Assembly (NCBI RefSeq): GCF_042453785.1
Contig: NC_091677.1
Location: 28,893,501-28,957,500, forward strand
Reading direction: 5' to 3'
Source: Malus domestica
Lineage: Eukaryota; Streptophyta; Magnoliopsida; Rosales; Rosaceae
Length of the DNA stretch: 64,000 bases
The position numbers were made by a program, and so were the translations under genes. How positions within the stretch are numbered: position 1 is the stretch's first letter; each line of letters begins with the position of its first letter. Below, piece by piece: positions 19,658-31,899 of the stretch. The notes beneath the pieces are model-generated. The model was not told the origin of the DNA. It searched no databases and was given only the letters and a program-made list of their open reading frames with translations.

Positions 19658-21193
19658 AGACTGAATTTGCAGTCCCCGTCTTCCCATCATTGGTTTTCCT
19701 TGCCTCTGCTCAGCCCAGGGACTATGTCCAGTATCACCCTAGTATCTTTGCGATGAGGCTTAATGTCAACGTTTTAGGGACTGGGCGGCCTGTTCTAAAT
19801 GGGTCAATAGTATCATAATTAACCACTTACTAGTCCAGCAAGTGTAGCGTTAAGGTTTAGATGCAATTAAAAGGTGAAATCACACAAGTTATATTTTTAT
19901 CTTTGTAGGTTTTCAATGGACGTTTCACATTCTTTTACACTTAAAATTAGTAACACTTGAATTGGGATCATTAATGGAAAACCCCGAAGTAAAGTCCCGA
20001 GTTAGGGACACCCGCAACCCCGAAGTCTGAGGTCTCAAGACGGGACACCCGAATGAAATAATAATTAAGGATTATTTATTGATGTGGTGTTGTCTTCAAG
20101 TGGTCCACTAATGAGTGGTCTCAGGTAGGAGAGATTTTTCATTCCTGTCAATTTCCGTCTAATTCCCTCAAAATAAAAATCATTCATATCTAATCTCATT
20201 ATATCTTGAATTTTATGAGTTACCGAATTCAATTCAATCCTAAAAAACTAAACAAGCTCTAAACAAAGGGCTTAAAAGAAGATAACAAGGTCTTTTGACT
20301 ACAGAACAGTCCAAGTCGTGGCAAAAATATAACATACACGGTCTTTTGACCACAACTGCCACTACGAAAGTTTTTCGAAGGCCTGGCGGCTGCACAAGTG
20401 GAGGAGAGAACGTGGACTAGTCCGTGGCACATGCTCACAGAAAAGTAAATAATTATGCAGGACATCAATGTTGGCACGTGATGTGTGGCTGCCTGCAGTC
20501 CTCAAAAAAGCCATCAGAGTTGCATATTTCAGAGGTGGACTTGGCCAGTCAAAGAGAAAGATGAATAGGATTCCAAATATACATTTCTCTATTGGCGCGA
20601 AAATGTAAAATGAGATGTAAATGCGGTGGCGGTTTTTACATTTTCAAATTTGCATTTCTACACTGTAGATGCTCTCAGGGTATTAGATGAATTTAAAAAC
20701 ACTTGAGAAGAAACTCAAACTTTCGGCAACTCAACCTACATGGGAAAGACAAAGGGTCTGAAAACGAATAAGATAAATCTGAAAGTCGGAGTTCATTTTC
20801 ACACCCATATTTTATTTTTGGTCCGGGTTGAATAATTCAAATGAAAACAACGGACAAAATATGTGTAGGATGAGAAAAAGAGTGAGTGCTTATCAATCCC
20901 ATTCTATAGATAAGGGCACACAGATGAAACTGAATATGCGTCTCTGCATAATCTGAGAACATTATCCATCTATACATACGCAAAGAACAACACATCTTTC
21001 CAGTTTCCACAGCCAAAATTACAAATCTGAATTACTTTTAGCCGGGGAATTCTTCCAAGCGTTTATGGTAACCAGTAACAAGACTGTTAGCACAAAAAGT
21101 AAAAAAACTATGAGCAGCCGAGCGGAAGTTCCTTGTTCTTCATGTTCCTTCTGAAGTTGAGGACAAATCGGCCAATATTATGGTCGTGCAGAG
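19658..21193. other. Intergenic, including 3' ends of the VQ and EngB genes
   Basis: 19658-19900 is likely the VQ 3'UTR and 20950-21193 likely the EngB 3'UTR. Between them is AT-rich DNA with no convincing ORF. A GAAGTAAAGTCCCGAG/CGAAGTCTGAGGTC short repeat at 19985-20045 is the only visible structure. Confidence 0.45.
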
Positions 21194-23280
21194 CTATTGG
21201 TCCCAGTAGTTTCTAAGTTGCGACATGTGGAGCAAAAGTTCATCCCTGCCCAAGCCAGTTACACTGCTAGTCATGATCCACGGAGGAGGTACGCGGTAGT
21301 TGTCTTTGATAAACTGTTGAAAATCCCTGAGGTTCTCATCTGCCCTTTTACCTTTGCCTGCCCTCATTTTGTCACACTTGGTGAAGACAAAAGTCATGGG
21401 TATCTAAAAGCAGAAAGAGCATACAAATTATGAGCAATTTATGAAGAGGTTAACATAAAGGTATTTCAAATTGGAGAGCAGTGTACATTGTTACGTCCAA
21501 GCCAATTAGCGCAGTCTAGGTCGATTTTCTGAGGTGGAACACTAGCATCAACAAGGAGTAGGACGGTAACAAGAGTATCTCTGCTCAAAAAGAAACCTTT
21601 TGTGAATGCAGACCAATCCATTCGAGCAGCATCTGGAGCTTTAGCAAACCTACCAACAAAGAAATCACTAGACATAAGAAAATGAAAAAGAGGAGGCGGC
21701 AAATGCATTTGATCAATTACTGTAAATCGATACAGAAACTATAAAGAATACTGAAATAGCAGGATTAATTCCTTATTGTTCTGCCTTAAATGTTTTACTT
21801 ACGTATGAATTCAACAAACATTAGAAAAAAGCAATTAAAGGAATTTAGCAATCTCGTAAGCAAACAGCTGGTAACAGAACAGCAACCCATGTTAAAATCG
21901 AAAGTTTTAAACTTCAAAAGAACGACAACCAGAAAATGGAAAGGGCCACCTAACTATGCTCTTGACTGATTGTTCTGTGATAATCTCTACGTCACAAAAT
22001 AAGGTCTCTTAGTCAATGTTAGCATGAAGTATGTCTAAATTTGTTAAATGAGGATAAAGATGAGTACATGCTCAACTATGTCCATGGAGTTCAGCTTATA
22101 TAAAATTCAGCTTAAACTACAGGTTCATAAAAGTAACCATTTTTCAGTGTCAATGAGTGACATGATGGAAATTTAGTTGCTTAGATTAAAAACTATTAGG
22201 CCCATTAAGAATAATGTCATAGGACATAGATATTCAGTATTGTAATAACCTCAAGTCACCAAAGCCCTGACCCCGACAATCTGGGACTTGGGATCCTACA
22301 GAGAGCTGGTTGGCAAGAGTGCTGTATTCATTACGAAGCCGCAGGCAGTGGAATACATGTCATACATTATGCATAACAGTTTGTAAGTGAAAACTTAGTT
22401 TCATGTGTGTAGAGCGTCTTCCTATTCTAATTTGTATTTTTCATTACTTCACTGATACATATACTGACTTGCTTTGTCGGAAGAAACTCAAACCCAACTG
22501 ATCCAGCGCTAATTCCCATAAATTTTGAGATTTTCTTCAGCGATGCACAACTAGTTCCAAACAGTCGCAAATGGAGATAACATAACCTAGGAGATAAAGA
22601 GTCAAAAGCTGAAACTTTCTTTGCATACAAAAGAAGGAAGGGCCTTACCCATAACCAGGCAAATCCACAAAGTACCAACTTTTGTTGACCAAGAAATGAT
22701 TGATGAGCTTAGTCTTCCCTGCACAAATTTCACAAAAATAAGCAAAACCCAGATACCAAATCACATTCAAACTTCAAAAAATTCAAAACCTTTAAGAAAA
22801 TCAGAAACCTGGTTTCTTAGATGTAAGAGCAACATCCTTCTTGCGAACCAAGGAATTAATGAGTGAGGACTTGCCCACATTGGATCGACCCAGAATAGCG
22901 AATTCGGGTCGATCATGTTTTGGGCAATCCTTAGCTCTGGCACTGCTTTTCACGAACTCCACCTCCTTAATCTTGGCATCGCCGGCATAGGGTCCGAGCA
23001 CGATGTTCGAACCGGGTAGGACCATATTTTCAGTCACCTCCTCGGCGGGGTCGACCCCAGGCGACATGAACAGGACGTTCTTGTCCATGATTGTTGAGTT
23101 AGCCGTGGCTTTTGGAGCTAGGACATTGCGTTTTGGGTTTGGGTTTTGGCTCGGATGAGTTGGGTTTGAGAGGAGAGTTCGGAAGGAGAGGGTGGAAGGT
23201 CGGGTTTTGATAGGTGGGGAAGGAAGCGGTGATAAGAAGGAAGTGATTTGCAGGGTTAGGAGGCGGTTCCTGAGTAACAT
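21194..23280 (-). CDS. engB: EngB/YihA-type GTP-binding protein, organelle-targeted (304 aa)
   Basis: Circularly permuted-free TRAFAC GTPase that in bacteria assists large ribosomal subunit assembly. The plant homologue (Arabidopsis EMB2001, from memory) acts in an organelle. Four exons by splice sites and phase: 22809-23280, 22649-22718, 21487-21649, 21194-21403; total 915 nt. Residues 1-60 are Arg/Ser/Thr/Pro-rich without acidic residues, typical of a transit peptide. G1 GRSNVGKSS at 131-139, G3 DLPGYG at 176-181, G4 TKCDK at 243-247, and a TSSVTGLG segment as G5. All introns have GT-AG ends and the frame is intact. Start chosen as the first ATG, giving a full transit peptide. Confidence 0.93.
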
Positions 23281-23716
23281 TGTATGGGTTCAAGAGAGGT
23301 TTTATTTTGTGAGGTTATAGAAAAGGCTATCTAATAAGGCTATTTTTGTGACAATGGAGGCTTGGATTTTTGCTATTACTGTTCAGTTCGGTTCTGTTTA
23401 TCTTTCAATTCTTTTCGATTCGGTTTTGTTGGTTTGGTTTTTTTTACCTTAAAATTTTTTAAACCTGGAAATCTGGAAATTGGTGCTCCAAGTCTTCAAA
23501 CAATTGAAACTCCATCATTAATTGACCTGTAACAAATAAAATTAATGGGGTAGATGTCATACGATGCATCAAGGTTTATGAGCATTTGAGGAGAACGAGA
23601 ATGATAGCCACTAAGAAATTACCCCAGACATTAAGGCTCCAACCAATATGCTAATCATATCTTAATTCAAGTCTTTGGCCTTAGAGAAAACACATTAATC
23701 ATAAAGAAAAACTTAC
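23281..23716. other. Upstream region of engB, nothing else recognised
   Basis: T-rich repeats of TTCGGTTYTG/TTTGGTTTTT type at 23380-23450 lie just upstream of the engB start. No gene is seen. Confidence 0.4.
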
Positions 23717-24710
23717 TTGGGAAACTAGATGCAGAAACACCGACCCTAATGATTGTTCAGCTTTTCTATCAGCAGTCATCAAGGTAATGACAAAGTGAGG
23801 ATGGTTTGCCAGGAGCCGAACAATCTTCCAGAACATTTAACAAACACCTTCCCTGCATCCCGTGTATCGGCCTTCAAATTGTTCACCACGTCCTGCAATT
23901 TCGAAACTTTAACAATAAACGTCAACTTCTACGATGAACAACACTCAACTCAACAAATCAAGGTTTCCAATTCACTGAAATTTTACAAAGCAGGTTTTAA
24001 CTGGGTTTTTTTTTTTCCCGCATTTTCTATAGAGATAAAACACAGCATGACAGTGTTTACAAAAAATCAAAAGCAAATTCAATAAAGCTTCAAACCTTCC
24101 TTCGACTAACTTTTTTAATTAATGAAGCATATAACGTTGAATTAGATGCCATTTCCTTCAACTAACTCTTTTCAATTCAATTGAATCAGTTCAATTCAAC
24201 AATTATATAATCATTATTATTACATTGGAACTAAATTCATTGAATGCACACCTGTAAAATCATAAACTTGGTAAGCAATCTAGTAAAAAGGCAGAGTCGT
24301 TCATATCATAATCCATACAAAAAATTAATTGCTGAAACAGAAGCGTAAATTCGATCAAACAGGAGAGTGCTAACTGCAACAGCCCATCATTCAACTATCA
24401 TATTTCAACATCAACAATGGTTACAATACTAGCTAAAGATAAAACATGAACCTCCAGAAACTAAAAACAAAAATAAAAAGACATTCTTCATTATATTTCA
24501 GTTTTATATTAAATTTGGGTAAAAAGTAGAGATTAATGCGTTGCCAAATGCATCCCTATTGAAACTTTACAGGCAAAGAGGATGAAAGGGAAAATATTGA
24601 GCTAAAGGGGAGACAGAGAAGGGTAAGCGCTGACCTTGATGGTGGTGAGCGCAGATATCAGAGTGGCGCACTGCAGTACCTGCTGCAAGTGAAGTGGATG
24701 AGGTCGACAG
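23717..24710 (-). pseudogene. Chimeric pseudogene with N-acetyl-gamma-glutamyl-phosphate reductase piece
   Basis: Two exon-like blocks on the minus strand have consensus borders. 24635-about 24705 (ends TLISALTTIK, donor AAG/GTCAGC) follows a TATA-like TATATATCC near 24760-24770 but has no ATG. 23717-23892 begins after AATTGCAG with DVVNNLKADTRDAGKVFVK in phase. Without a splice, a second frame then reads IVRLLANHPHFVITLMTADR and SVFLHL. That second part is recognisably AGPR (argC, arginine biosynthesis, plastid). The two parts are in different frames, and the AGPR N-terminal GASGYTGAE motif is missing. No later AGPR exons follow. The donor of the first part is unknown. Confidence 0.5.
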
Positions 24711-24890
24711 AAATGGATGGTTTTCAAGTTAAACCCTCTTTCTCTGGTTTCTGCTTGTGGATATATAGAGAGAGACCGCAAATTATAAAAACAGACGGGG
24801 ATGTAACTATTTCGGGTTCTTTATTTTTTACTTTATTTTGTATTTATTTATTATTTTTTACCTTTTTAAAGGAAAATACTTGATCCCACC
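24711..24890. other. Flank of the small hAT with left target-site copy
   Basis: AT-rich; ends in ATCCCACC (24883-24890), the left TSD of the element that starts at 24891. Confidence 0.6.
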
Positions 24891-26149
24891 CATGGATTTA
24901 AATATCGATATTATCGGCGAAATAAATTTTTCGGAGAATGGATATTTAAATAGGTATCCGTGGGGTTTTCGTCAAAATATCGCGATATTATCGATAATAT
25001 CGCGATATTTTGGAAATATCGAGATATTTTGTTGAACGGTGCAATCGGACTCCGATATCGAACGCCGGAGATGGTGTGCCTATTCCCGAGCCGATTTCGT
25101 CCCAAAAACCTTGCAAAAACACGATTTTTAACTTCAATTTCACATATAAGCTTCAAATTTCACGCATGCATCAACGATTCAACATATGTGATGTCGGTTT
25201 AGGGCTTAGGGTTTCAATGGAATCTCACCTGAAAAATCGATGACTGGGCCAACTCCTTGCTCAGCGGCGCACCACTAGAGACGACTGAGCCAAGTCCGAC
25301 TTCGCCAGAGCCACGATCAACGGCAGCGAAGGATCGAGAGAGTGGGCGAAGGATCGAGAGAGTGGGAGAAGGGGGAGATCTGTGTGTGTGTGGGTCGAAT
25401 GGAGAAGGGGGAGAAGAGAGGTCAGGCCTCAGAGAAGAAGAGAGAAGGATCGAGGGCCTCAGAGAAGAAGAGAGAAGGATCGAGAAGGGGGAGATCTGTG
25501 TGTGTGTGGGTCGAATGGAGAAGGGGGAGAAGAGAGGTCCGGCGCCTCAGACTCAGAGAAGAAGAGAGAAGGATCGAGAATGAGAGAGAGAGAGAGAGAG
25601 CCGTATGTGTGTGAGATATGTGTGCGTGTGTTGTGTGCGTGTGTGATGGCATGTCTCTGTGTGTGTGTGCCTCTGTGGTTGAGTGACCCCATCTGACTCA
25701 CCTCATGAATTTTTCAATCACTTTTTACAATTGCAGACAATGGACAAAAGTGTAAAATTTGAACCTCATAGAAACTCTATGTGGTACTAAAGTGTAAAAT
25801 ATTGTGCTAATTCATTATATATAAATGATTATGGTGTGTTTAGACTTCTTTCATTAATTACTACATATTTTCTACACTCACAATGTTTGTCAGCTCGCTA
25901 TATAATCAACTTGATAATGTTAAATCCATCATGCAATGCATTTCTTTCCAATTTTTTGTGATAAACTAATAGATAATTGACTAAATAAACATCCTACAAA
26001 GTTTCAATAAAAATTTCCAAGTTTTTCTTACAATTTCCGTGGTTTCCATGTAATTTTTATGGATATCGATATTTTACCGATATTTCCATCGATATTTCCG
26101 TGTTTTCGGACTACCGATATTTCCGATATTACCGATATTTTCTTCCTTG
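24891..26149 (+). mobile_element. Non-autonomous hAT deletion derivative (1259 bp)
   Basis: Complete element with an 8-bp TSD ATCCCACC on both sides (24883-24890 and 26150-26157). Ends are CATGGATTTAAATATCGATA and, reverse-complemented, CAAGGAAGAAAATATCGGTA, an imperfect TIR rich in ATATCG. The first about 850 bp match the leader of the large hAT (window 1-480 and beyond it); the last about 390 bp match 16584-17004. The transposase gene is missing between them, with the junction near 25741-25758. It holds the same GA/GT microsatellite (25380-25670). It could be mobilised only by a related transposase. Confidence 0.9.
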
Positions 26150-26252
26150 ATCCCACCAACATATTTCATTATTTGCAAATAACGTATTTTTACCGTAAAA
26201 TTTTTATAACAAAAATCGTTCTTTTTTTTTAATTTTCATTAAAAATCATCAA

Positions 26253-28508
26253 TGACATACCGACCGAGATCGAGGCATGCTGGCCGTCACGTGAGGGTGA
26301 CGTAGCCATGTGCACAGTGCGAAAGCAATAAGGATAAGAAATACGAATAAATAAAAACCGAAAGCTACTAAAGTGCACTAATAAACCGGGAGTGCTAAGA
26401 GTGAGATACAAGTGTAATTACTCCTAATCAGAGCATAGAAAATCTAGGTGCAATCCAATATGACAAGTACTAATTATACAGTACCATCAGATGTCCTACA
26501 ATTATTTTAATATGTCAGAACCACCGGAATCCTTGTATGCCACCAACAGCAGTCTACCTAAAACCTGGAGGGGCGCAAAACATAAAACATGAGTGGGCAA
26601 AAACAAACGTTTTACAAAACCATTTCATTTCTCAAAAGTTCTAACCTCTCGCCGTAAAACATGTATAATTTTCCCAGAAATAGAATATAAGCATATGCAT
26701 AAATGTATATATAAATATCTCAATTCAAATCATGCTTCACATAATCATATTCATAAATATGATATGCCAAGATATAAACAGAATAAGTAGTTCAGGTGAG
26801 AATAAATTCATGGAAAATAACATATTAGCTGGAACCCCTGTAGAAGTCTGTATGGCTGAATTCATAGCTCATTAGTCAATCTAGCCGGAGTTACTACAAT
26901 GACCTATACGGCACTACACTGCACATAAGTCGGAACCACTAAAGAGGGGTCTGTACGACAAGACTGGGTGTAATATAATTATGCTCAATACTACTATCTC
27001 ATGATAGTTATGCGATAAATCGCTAGTCACCTACGAGTTGGAACCACCTATAATGGTTTGTACGACAAGATTGTGCACCTAAATTGGATCCAATGTGAGC
27101 ATATGGTACGGGAGGTGACATTATATACAGGCATGTGCCATATTTCTGGCTAAATCACAATCACCCTAGGTGCAGGTTTATGAGCTCTATGCTTCTCAAT
27201 TAATCACAACCGTTATTCACATTCACAATTCATAAACTCACATGGGCTTACCTGAGCGTCCACAACACCACAATTATATATTATGCATCAAATACTAATT
27301 CATATACATAATATAATTTATATGCATGGCATTCAAGGCATACTTCATTTAAACGCATTTTTCTGGAAAAATATCAAGTATATAAATATATACTGAAAAC
27401 CAAAAGCTCACTCACTGGTATGTCGAAGGGTCATAGCCCCCGAGTCGCCATTGACCGCGCTCATCATCGGGATAAGTCTCCCCTATATGCGAAATAACTA
27501 TAAAAACATTAATTAAAGCACATAGACAAAACTAGCTAATAACTTCTCATACATTGCTCAAATGGAGTGTTTGAATATACCAACGTGATCTACACAACCT
27601 CACAAACATCCCCATATTTTTAGAATAATTTTTTATGACCCCATGTGCCGCCCAAGCGCAGAGACCTAACGGAATCCCTTAACCCCGTTAGGAATATTCC
27701 GTTAAATAGTAACGGAATCCGTTAAACTAATCAACGCCGTTAGGAATATTCCTTCATCCCCTACCTCAGAACTTAGGCGACCGTCGTTGGCGCCGGAAAA
27801 CTGGGAATTTTTCAAACTTCCATTTCTTGTCCATTTCTCAGTCAAATTTCATGAAACTTAAACCAATTTGAAGCTTGACACGAATAGAACACAACCATAC
27901 CTTTTAAAAGCCTAAAACCCACGGGATTCACCAAAAAACTCCTCGATACTCCGGCCAAACCTGCAACTCGTCGAATCTCACTATTCCGACGTCTAAATTC
28001 TTCAAACGAACCACTTCTAGCCTTGTGAGGACCTCTTTAAGCTACCTATAAGCTTGAAATCCCAAAAACATGAGATTTTACGTTTGCATGAATAGTACCT
28101 TAATCGGAGTTCGAGAGAAACTAGGGTTTTTGAAGGAGTTCTTACCTAAAAATGGTACCATTCAACTCGTATGAACCTCAGGAACACGATGGTGTCCTTT
28201 AAACCCTCGATCTGCAACTTTCCATTCGTGTTGTTGTTGGTCCGTACGTGAGGGAAGGAAAGAGAATGAGTCTGAGGGAGAGAAAGCACGGGAGAGAAGA
28301 GAGAGGAAGAGTTTGTGTGTGTGTGAGTGGTCCACGTGGTCACCAACCCAAAACCACAAAAACTAAGTGCTACTTTGGTCCAAAAATTAAGGAAAAACAT
28401 AAGTTTGGACCACCCCTAACATGCATAACACACACCACGACACTCACGTCCAAGGGTGAAATAGTCAATTCATGTTATCGATAATTTATTTCGGGACGGG
28501 CTGTGACA
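26253..28508 (-). repeat. Complete solo LTR of a Ty3-type element (2256 bp)
   Basis: Runs from TGACATACCG to ...GGGACGGGCTGTGACA with a 5-bp TSD ATCAA at 26248-26252 and 28509-28513; in its own orientation it starts TGTCACAGCCCG. No internal region follows, so the two LTRs of the original element recombined. Internal tandem pairs GTCGGAACCACTAAAG/GTTGGAACCACCTATA with CTGTACGACAAGA lie at 26930-27080. 17005-18296 belongs to the same family. Confidence 0.9.
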
Positions 28509-28513
28509 ATCAA

Positions 28514-29355
28514 TGTATTGAATCATCTAAATTTATGGAACAAATTAATTGTGTGAGTGCCAGATAATATATTCATGATAAATCATCTATTTATTTGATA
28601 CATTTTGATGACTAAAATTCTTCGATTTGAATTGTAGCAAAGCAATGACCAAGGACTAAAATGGGACAACACGTTATTAAGTTTGAGGACTAAAGAAATT
28701 AATATGAGAGTTCAGTGACTAAAATTAAACAAAGGGTTAAATTCAAGGACCATTGCTACAATAAGGCCATGATTTTGTTTATAAGTTAATCATCTTTAAA
28801 TAAAGATTAAGAAATTGAACTAATCTTTATACATCAAAATATACATTATTTGCAAGTGGTAGGATATGTATATTTACAATACAGAGGAAAGCAAGGATTA
28901 TCCTTTTTATGATTAAACCAATTGTAGCATATTAGCTAAATTTATCTTATTATAGCTAGATGACTCAAATGTTAATTTGGACAGCCACCACTTCCAACAA
29001 GTTAAAACATTTTAATATTTTTTTTTTCCTAAACTTAACAAAGGAAGCCATTTGTCTTCTCTTGAAGCCCACACAATGAAATTTATATTTTTTAATGTTT
29101 AGTAAAAATTTTACTTTCTTTCTCCTCCTAGCTAATATAGATGGTTACTATTTACAAAGTTAAGATAACTAGTCATTTAACTAGCATGTTCGAGCTTTGT
29201 TTTTTTTTTTTTTTTTTTTGCACCTTATGTTAGCCAAAATGTCTCATTTAGTTAGGCTGTTGGAGACGCTCTAAGCCGTTGTTTTATGCTATATTGAGTA
29301 AAATACACATAAAGAAATAACATTATGCACGTATATCGACAATTTACCTAACTAA
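28514..29355. other. Intergenic with a possible small inverted-repeat element
   Basis: 28631-28762 is bounded by ATTGTAGCAAAGCAATGACC and its imperfect inverse GGACCATTGCTACAAT, with inner GGACTAAAAT repeats, suggesting a roughly 130-bp MITE without a clear TSD. 29201-29219 is a long poly-T. No gene is seen. Confidence 0.35.
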
Positions 29356-30129
29356 GGCTCCATTTGGTATTGTTTTTTTTTCCACTAAAAACGGCTTCCT
29401 TTAAAGTTAAGCAATACAAAAACATGTTTGGTAAAAATAAAATATCCTACTTATTTTAAAAGCAATGACCTCAGACAACAGTTTTTAAAAGCAGCATGTG
29501 GGTTACTTTTAAAAGCTGCTTTAATAAAAACGGAGCTAAATCTTTAATGAATGTTTTTAATTTCTATAATACCCTTATTAGTTTTTAAAATTCACATTGT
29601 TAACATTCTATACTCACTTTATTTCTTGGTGAATAAAGTGATCGACTGTCACTACCTGCTACTACAAACACTAACCTTATACCACCACTGTCATTACCAT
29701 CATCATTGTTGCTGCTACCACCACCGTTATTGCCACCGCCACCATCACCACCATAACCATAGTCGCTACAACTGTCAACCGTTACTACAGTCGCCCTACC
29801 ACCATTGTTACCTCTACACCCCAATATTGGCACCGCAACCATACCCCCACCATTGTCGCTGCCATCACCACTGTTGCCACCACCACCACCGTCACCACCA
29901 TTGCCCTTGCCACGCCACCACCCCCACTACCATGTCCATTTGTTTCATTGTACAAATTATATCACTTTTACATTAAATTTTAACAAATGCTTTTACACTG
30001 TTTTTTATACTCACATCGTTTTTAAAAATACAGTGTATCAAACACTCAACTACTTTATTTTACAACTATTTATTCTTAAAACACAACATAAACATTTTTT
30101 AAAAAAGCGCAGCAATCCCAAACTTGCCC
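29356..30129. mobile_element. Tourist-like (PIF/Harbinger) MITE with trinucleotide expansion
   Basis: The left end GGCTCCATTTGGTATTG and right end (inverted) GGGCAAGTTTGGGATTGC are imperfect TIRs of the GGGC-TGTTTGG style. They are flanked by TAA on the left and TAG on the right, close to the TWA target typical of PIF. The inner 29640-29940 is a run of CCACCA/CATCAC/CATTGT trinucleotides giving a spurious His-rich frame. It has no transposase. Confidence 0.5.
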
Positions 30130-30132
30130 TAG

Positions 30133-31899
30133 ATATGGTGATTTTAGATATTAATTTAATTGGTATAGGAAATTTATGCAGATGCTTGAAATGATTTTAG
30201 CTTCAAACTTCTTATTTCAAACATACAAACCATTTCAGGCATCTGCACAATTTTTCCAAACCAATTTTGAATCAACTCCACCTTATACAAAACTTCTTAA
30301 TTTTTCAATTCAAGTTGCACATTTTAAGTCTCTCTCTTACACTTCAGTCCACCCTTGCATAAACCCTAGTCGACTCTCACTGTTTATTAGAAAGATTTAG
30401 CTTAAATTCAATCATGGACGACTTTCGAAATTTGAAAAAACATCGATCCATATTTTAATTAAGGACTTAATGCACAACATGTTATGATTTTTTTTCGCTA
30501 CATTGTTAAGGATGAGAGAGATGATTTTTTTTTATTATAATTTTTGTTGTTTTTTATGTTGGCCCCCCTGTGTGCATTCATTAAGATTTTGATAATTTAT
30601 TTTTATGAGTGACTGAGAATATGTTATTCTCAGGTCGATCATAGGGCTTCCAATTGGTTTCCAGTACCACTGACCTGCTCCTGGATCATTCTCGTGGTGT
30701 ATTGGGAATTATACAATGCACCTGGAAGTTGGGATCTTATCTGTAATCTCTTTAAGGTAAAGAAAACGCATTTTCCATATTTGACGACAACATCCAATTG
30801 TGATTTCAAAACCCTAATACCAGCAGCAGCATGAGCCCCTGGATTTGAAATGCGCCCATCGTTTGCACCCTCCTCTCCACCTATAAAACTGACCACATTG
30901 ACACCTTCATTACTCATTACTCATTAGGTTTTAGGGTTTCAGAAAGAGAGAGATGAAAGTTTGTGAGGCATCTGAAAGCCAAGATGAAGAGGATGGCGGT
31001 GCTGGTAGGGTTTTAATATATCGCATCCATGATTTACCAGATCAGGTAGATTTCTTTTTTTATTAAAATTTGACCTTCATCTTAATTTTTCGACAAACCT
31101 TTGATAAATTAGCAAATTAGCCTTTGAGAATATATATGATTCATATGTATTAATTAAAACTTTTGATCAGCTGCATATGTTAATTTCATCTACGTGATTT
31201 TAAGTTTTTGGAATTACAGATGAAAATCTCGAAGAGCGTGGTCTGATCAACAAAACACCATTGTTTGGGGGTCTCAGTTGAACCGCTGAACCACCCTTCA
31301 GGAATCCGGTACCGCAAAATCTCTTCTGCTGTTTGGGAGAATGGTACCGGTGACAAAGAGGCTCGTAGAGCGAGAGCCGTCAAGACTGAAGTGCAAGCGC
31401 ATGCTCTGAATGGCGGACTGCGACTCAAGGAGACTCTTCTGAGTTCTGACCCAATCATCCGATAACAACAACAACGCATTCAAGATACACTCTCAGTTAA
31501 AGAGAAAGATCAGAAGCAAACATCTCAAAAGGAGGACATTGTTTATATCTAGTCTTAATCTGAACCAAGCTGTTGGTCCACAACTCTCAATTCATTTGCA
31601 AGTCCTATATATGTTATTTAGAAGTTTAAAGTAGAAAAGATACATACAAGACATATATAAGCCTTCTGTGTATTTTGGCATAACGTACCCTTCCTTCATC
31701 TAACAGTAATAAATCAATGTCCTTGCCTGCCTGCCTAAGATTTTACTTGTACATTGATGTCTAATTTTTATGTCATTTTGTGTTACTAAGTTGGGTGTTT
31801 CATTGTTGGTTTGATTTCTTACGAGACATGCATAGCAATAGTGTTGCTTAAATATTCGCGGCCTGCGTGCTGTAATTAAAATACCAATTTTGTTTTAGT
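30133..31899 (+). other. Intergenic with one exon-like block
   Basis: A possible first exon lies at 30953-31045 (+): after a TTTAGGGTTTCAGAAAGAGA leader, an ATG opens 31 codons (MKVCEASESQDEEDGG...) ending CAG/GTAGAT. No continuing exon can be joined: the next acceptor (about 31220) runs into a stop after a few codons. 31240-31480 is GC-richer and open in several frames but not recognised. 31680-31860 resembles 33590-33730. Confidence 0.3.

Noticed and set aside
29551..29976. 141-codon His/Pro-rich frame
   Set aside because: Product of the CCA/CAT trinucleotide array inside a MITE, with no protein-like composition.
31186..31483. Open frames on both strands
   Set aside because: Several frames are open at once in a GC-richer patch, none recognised and no continuity with splice sites.
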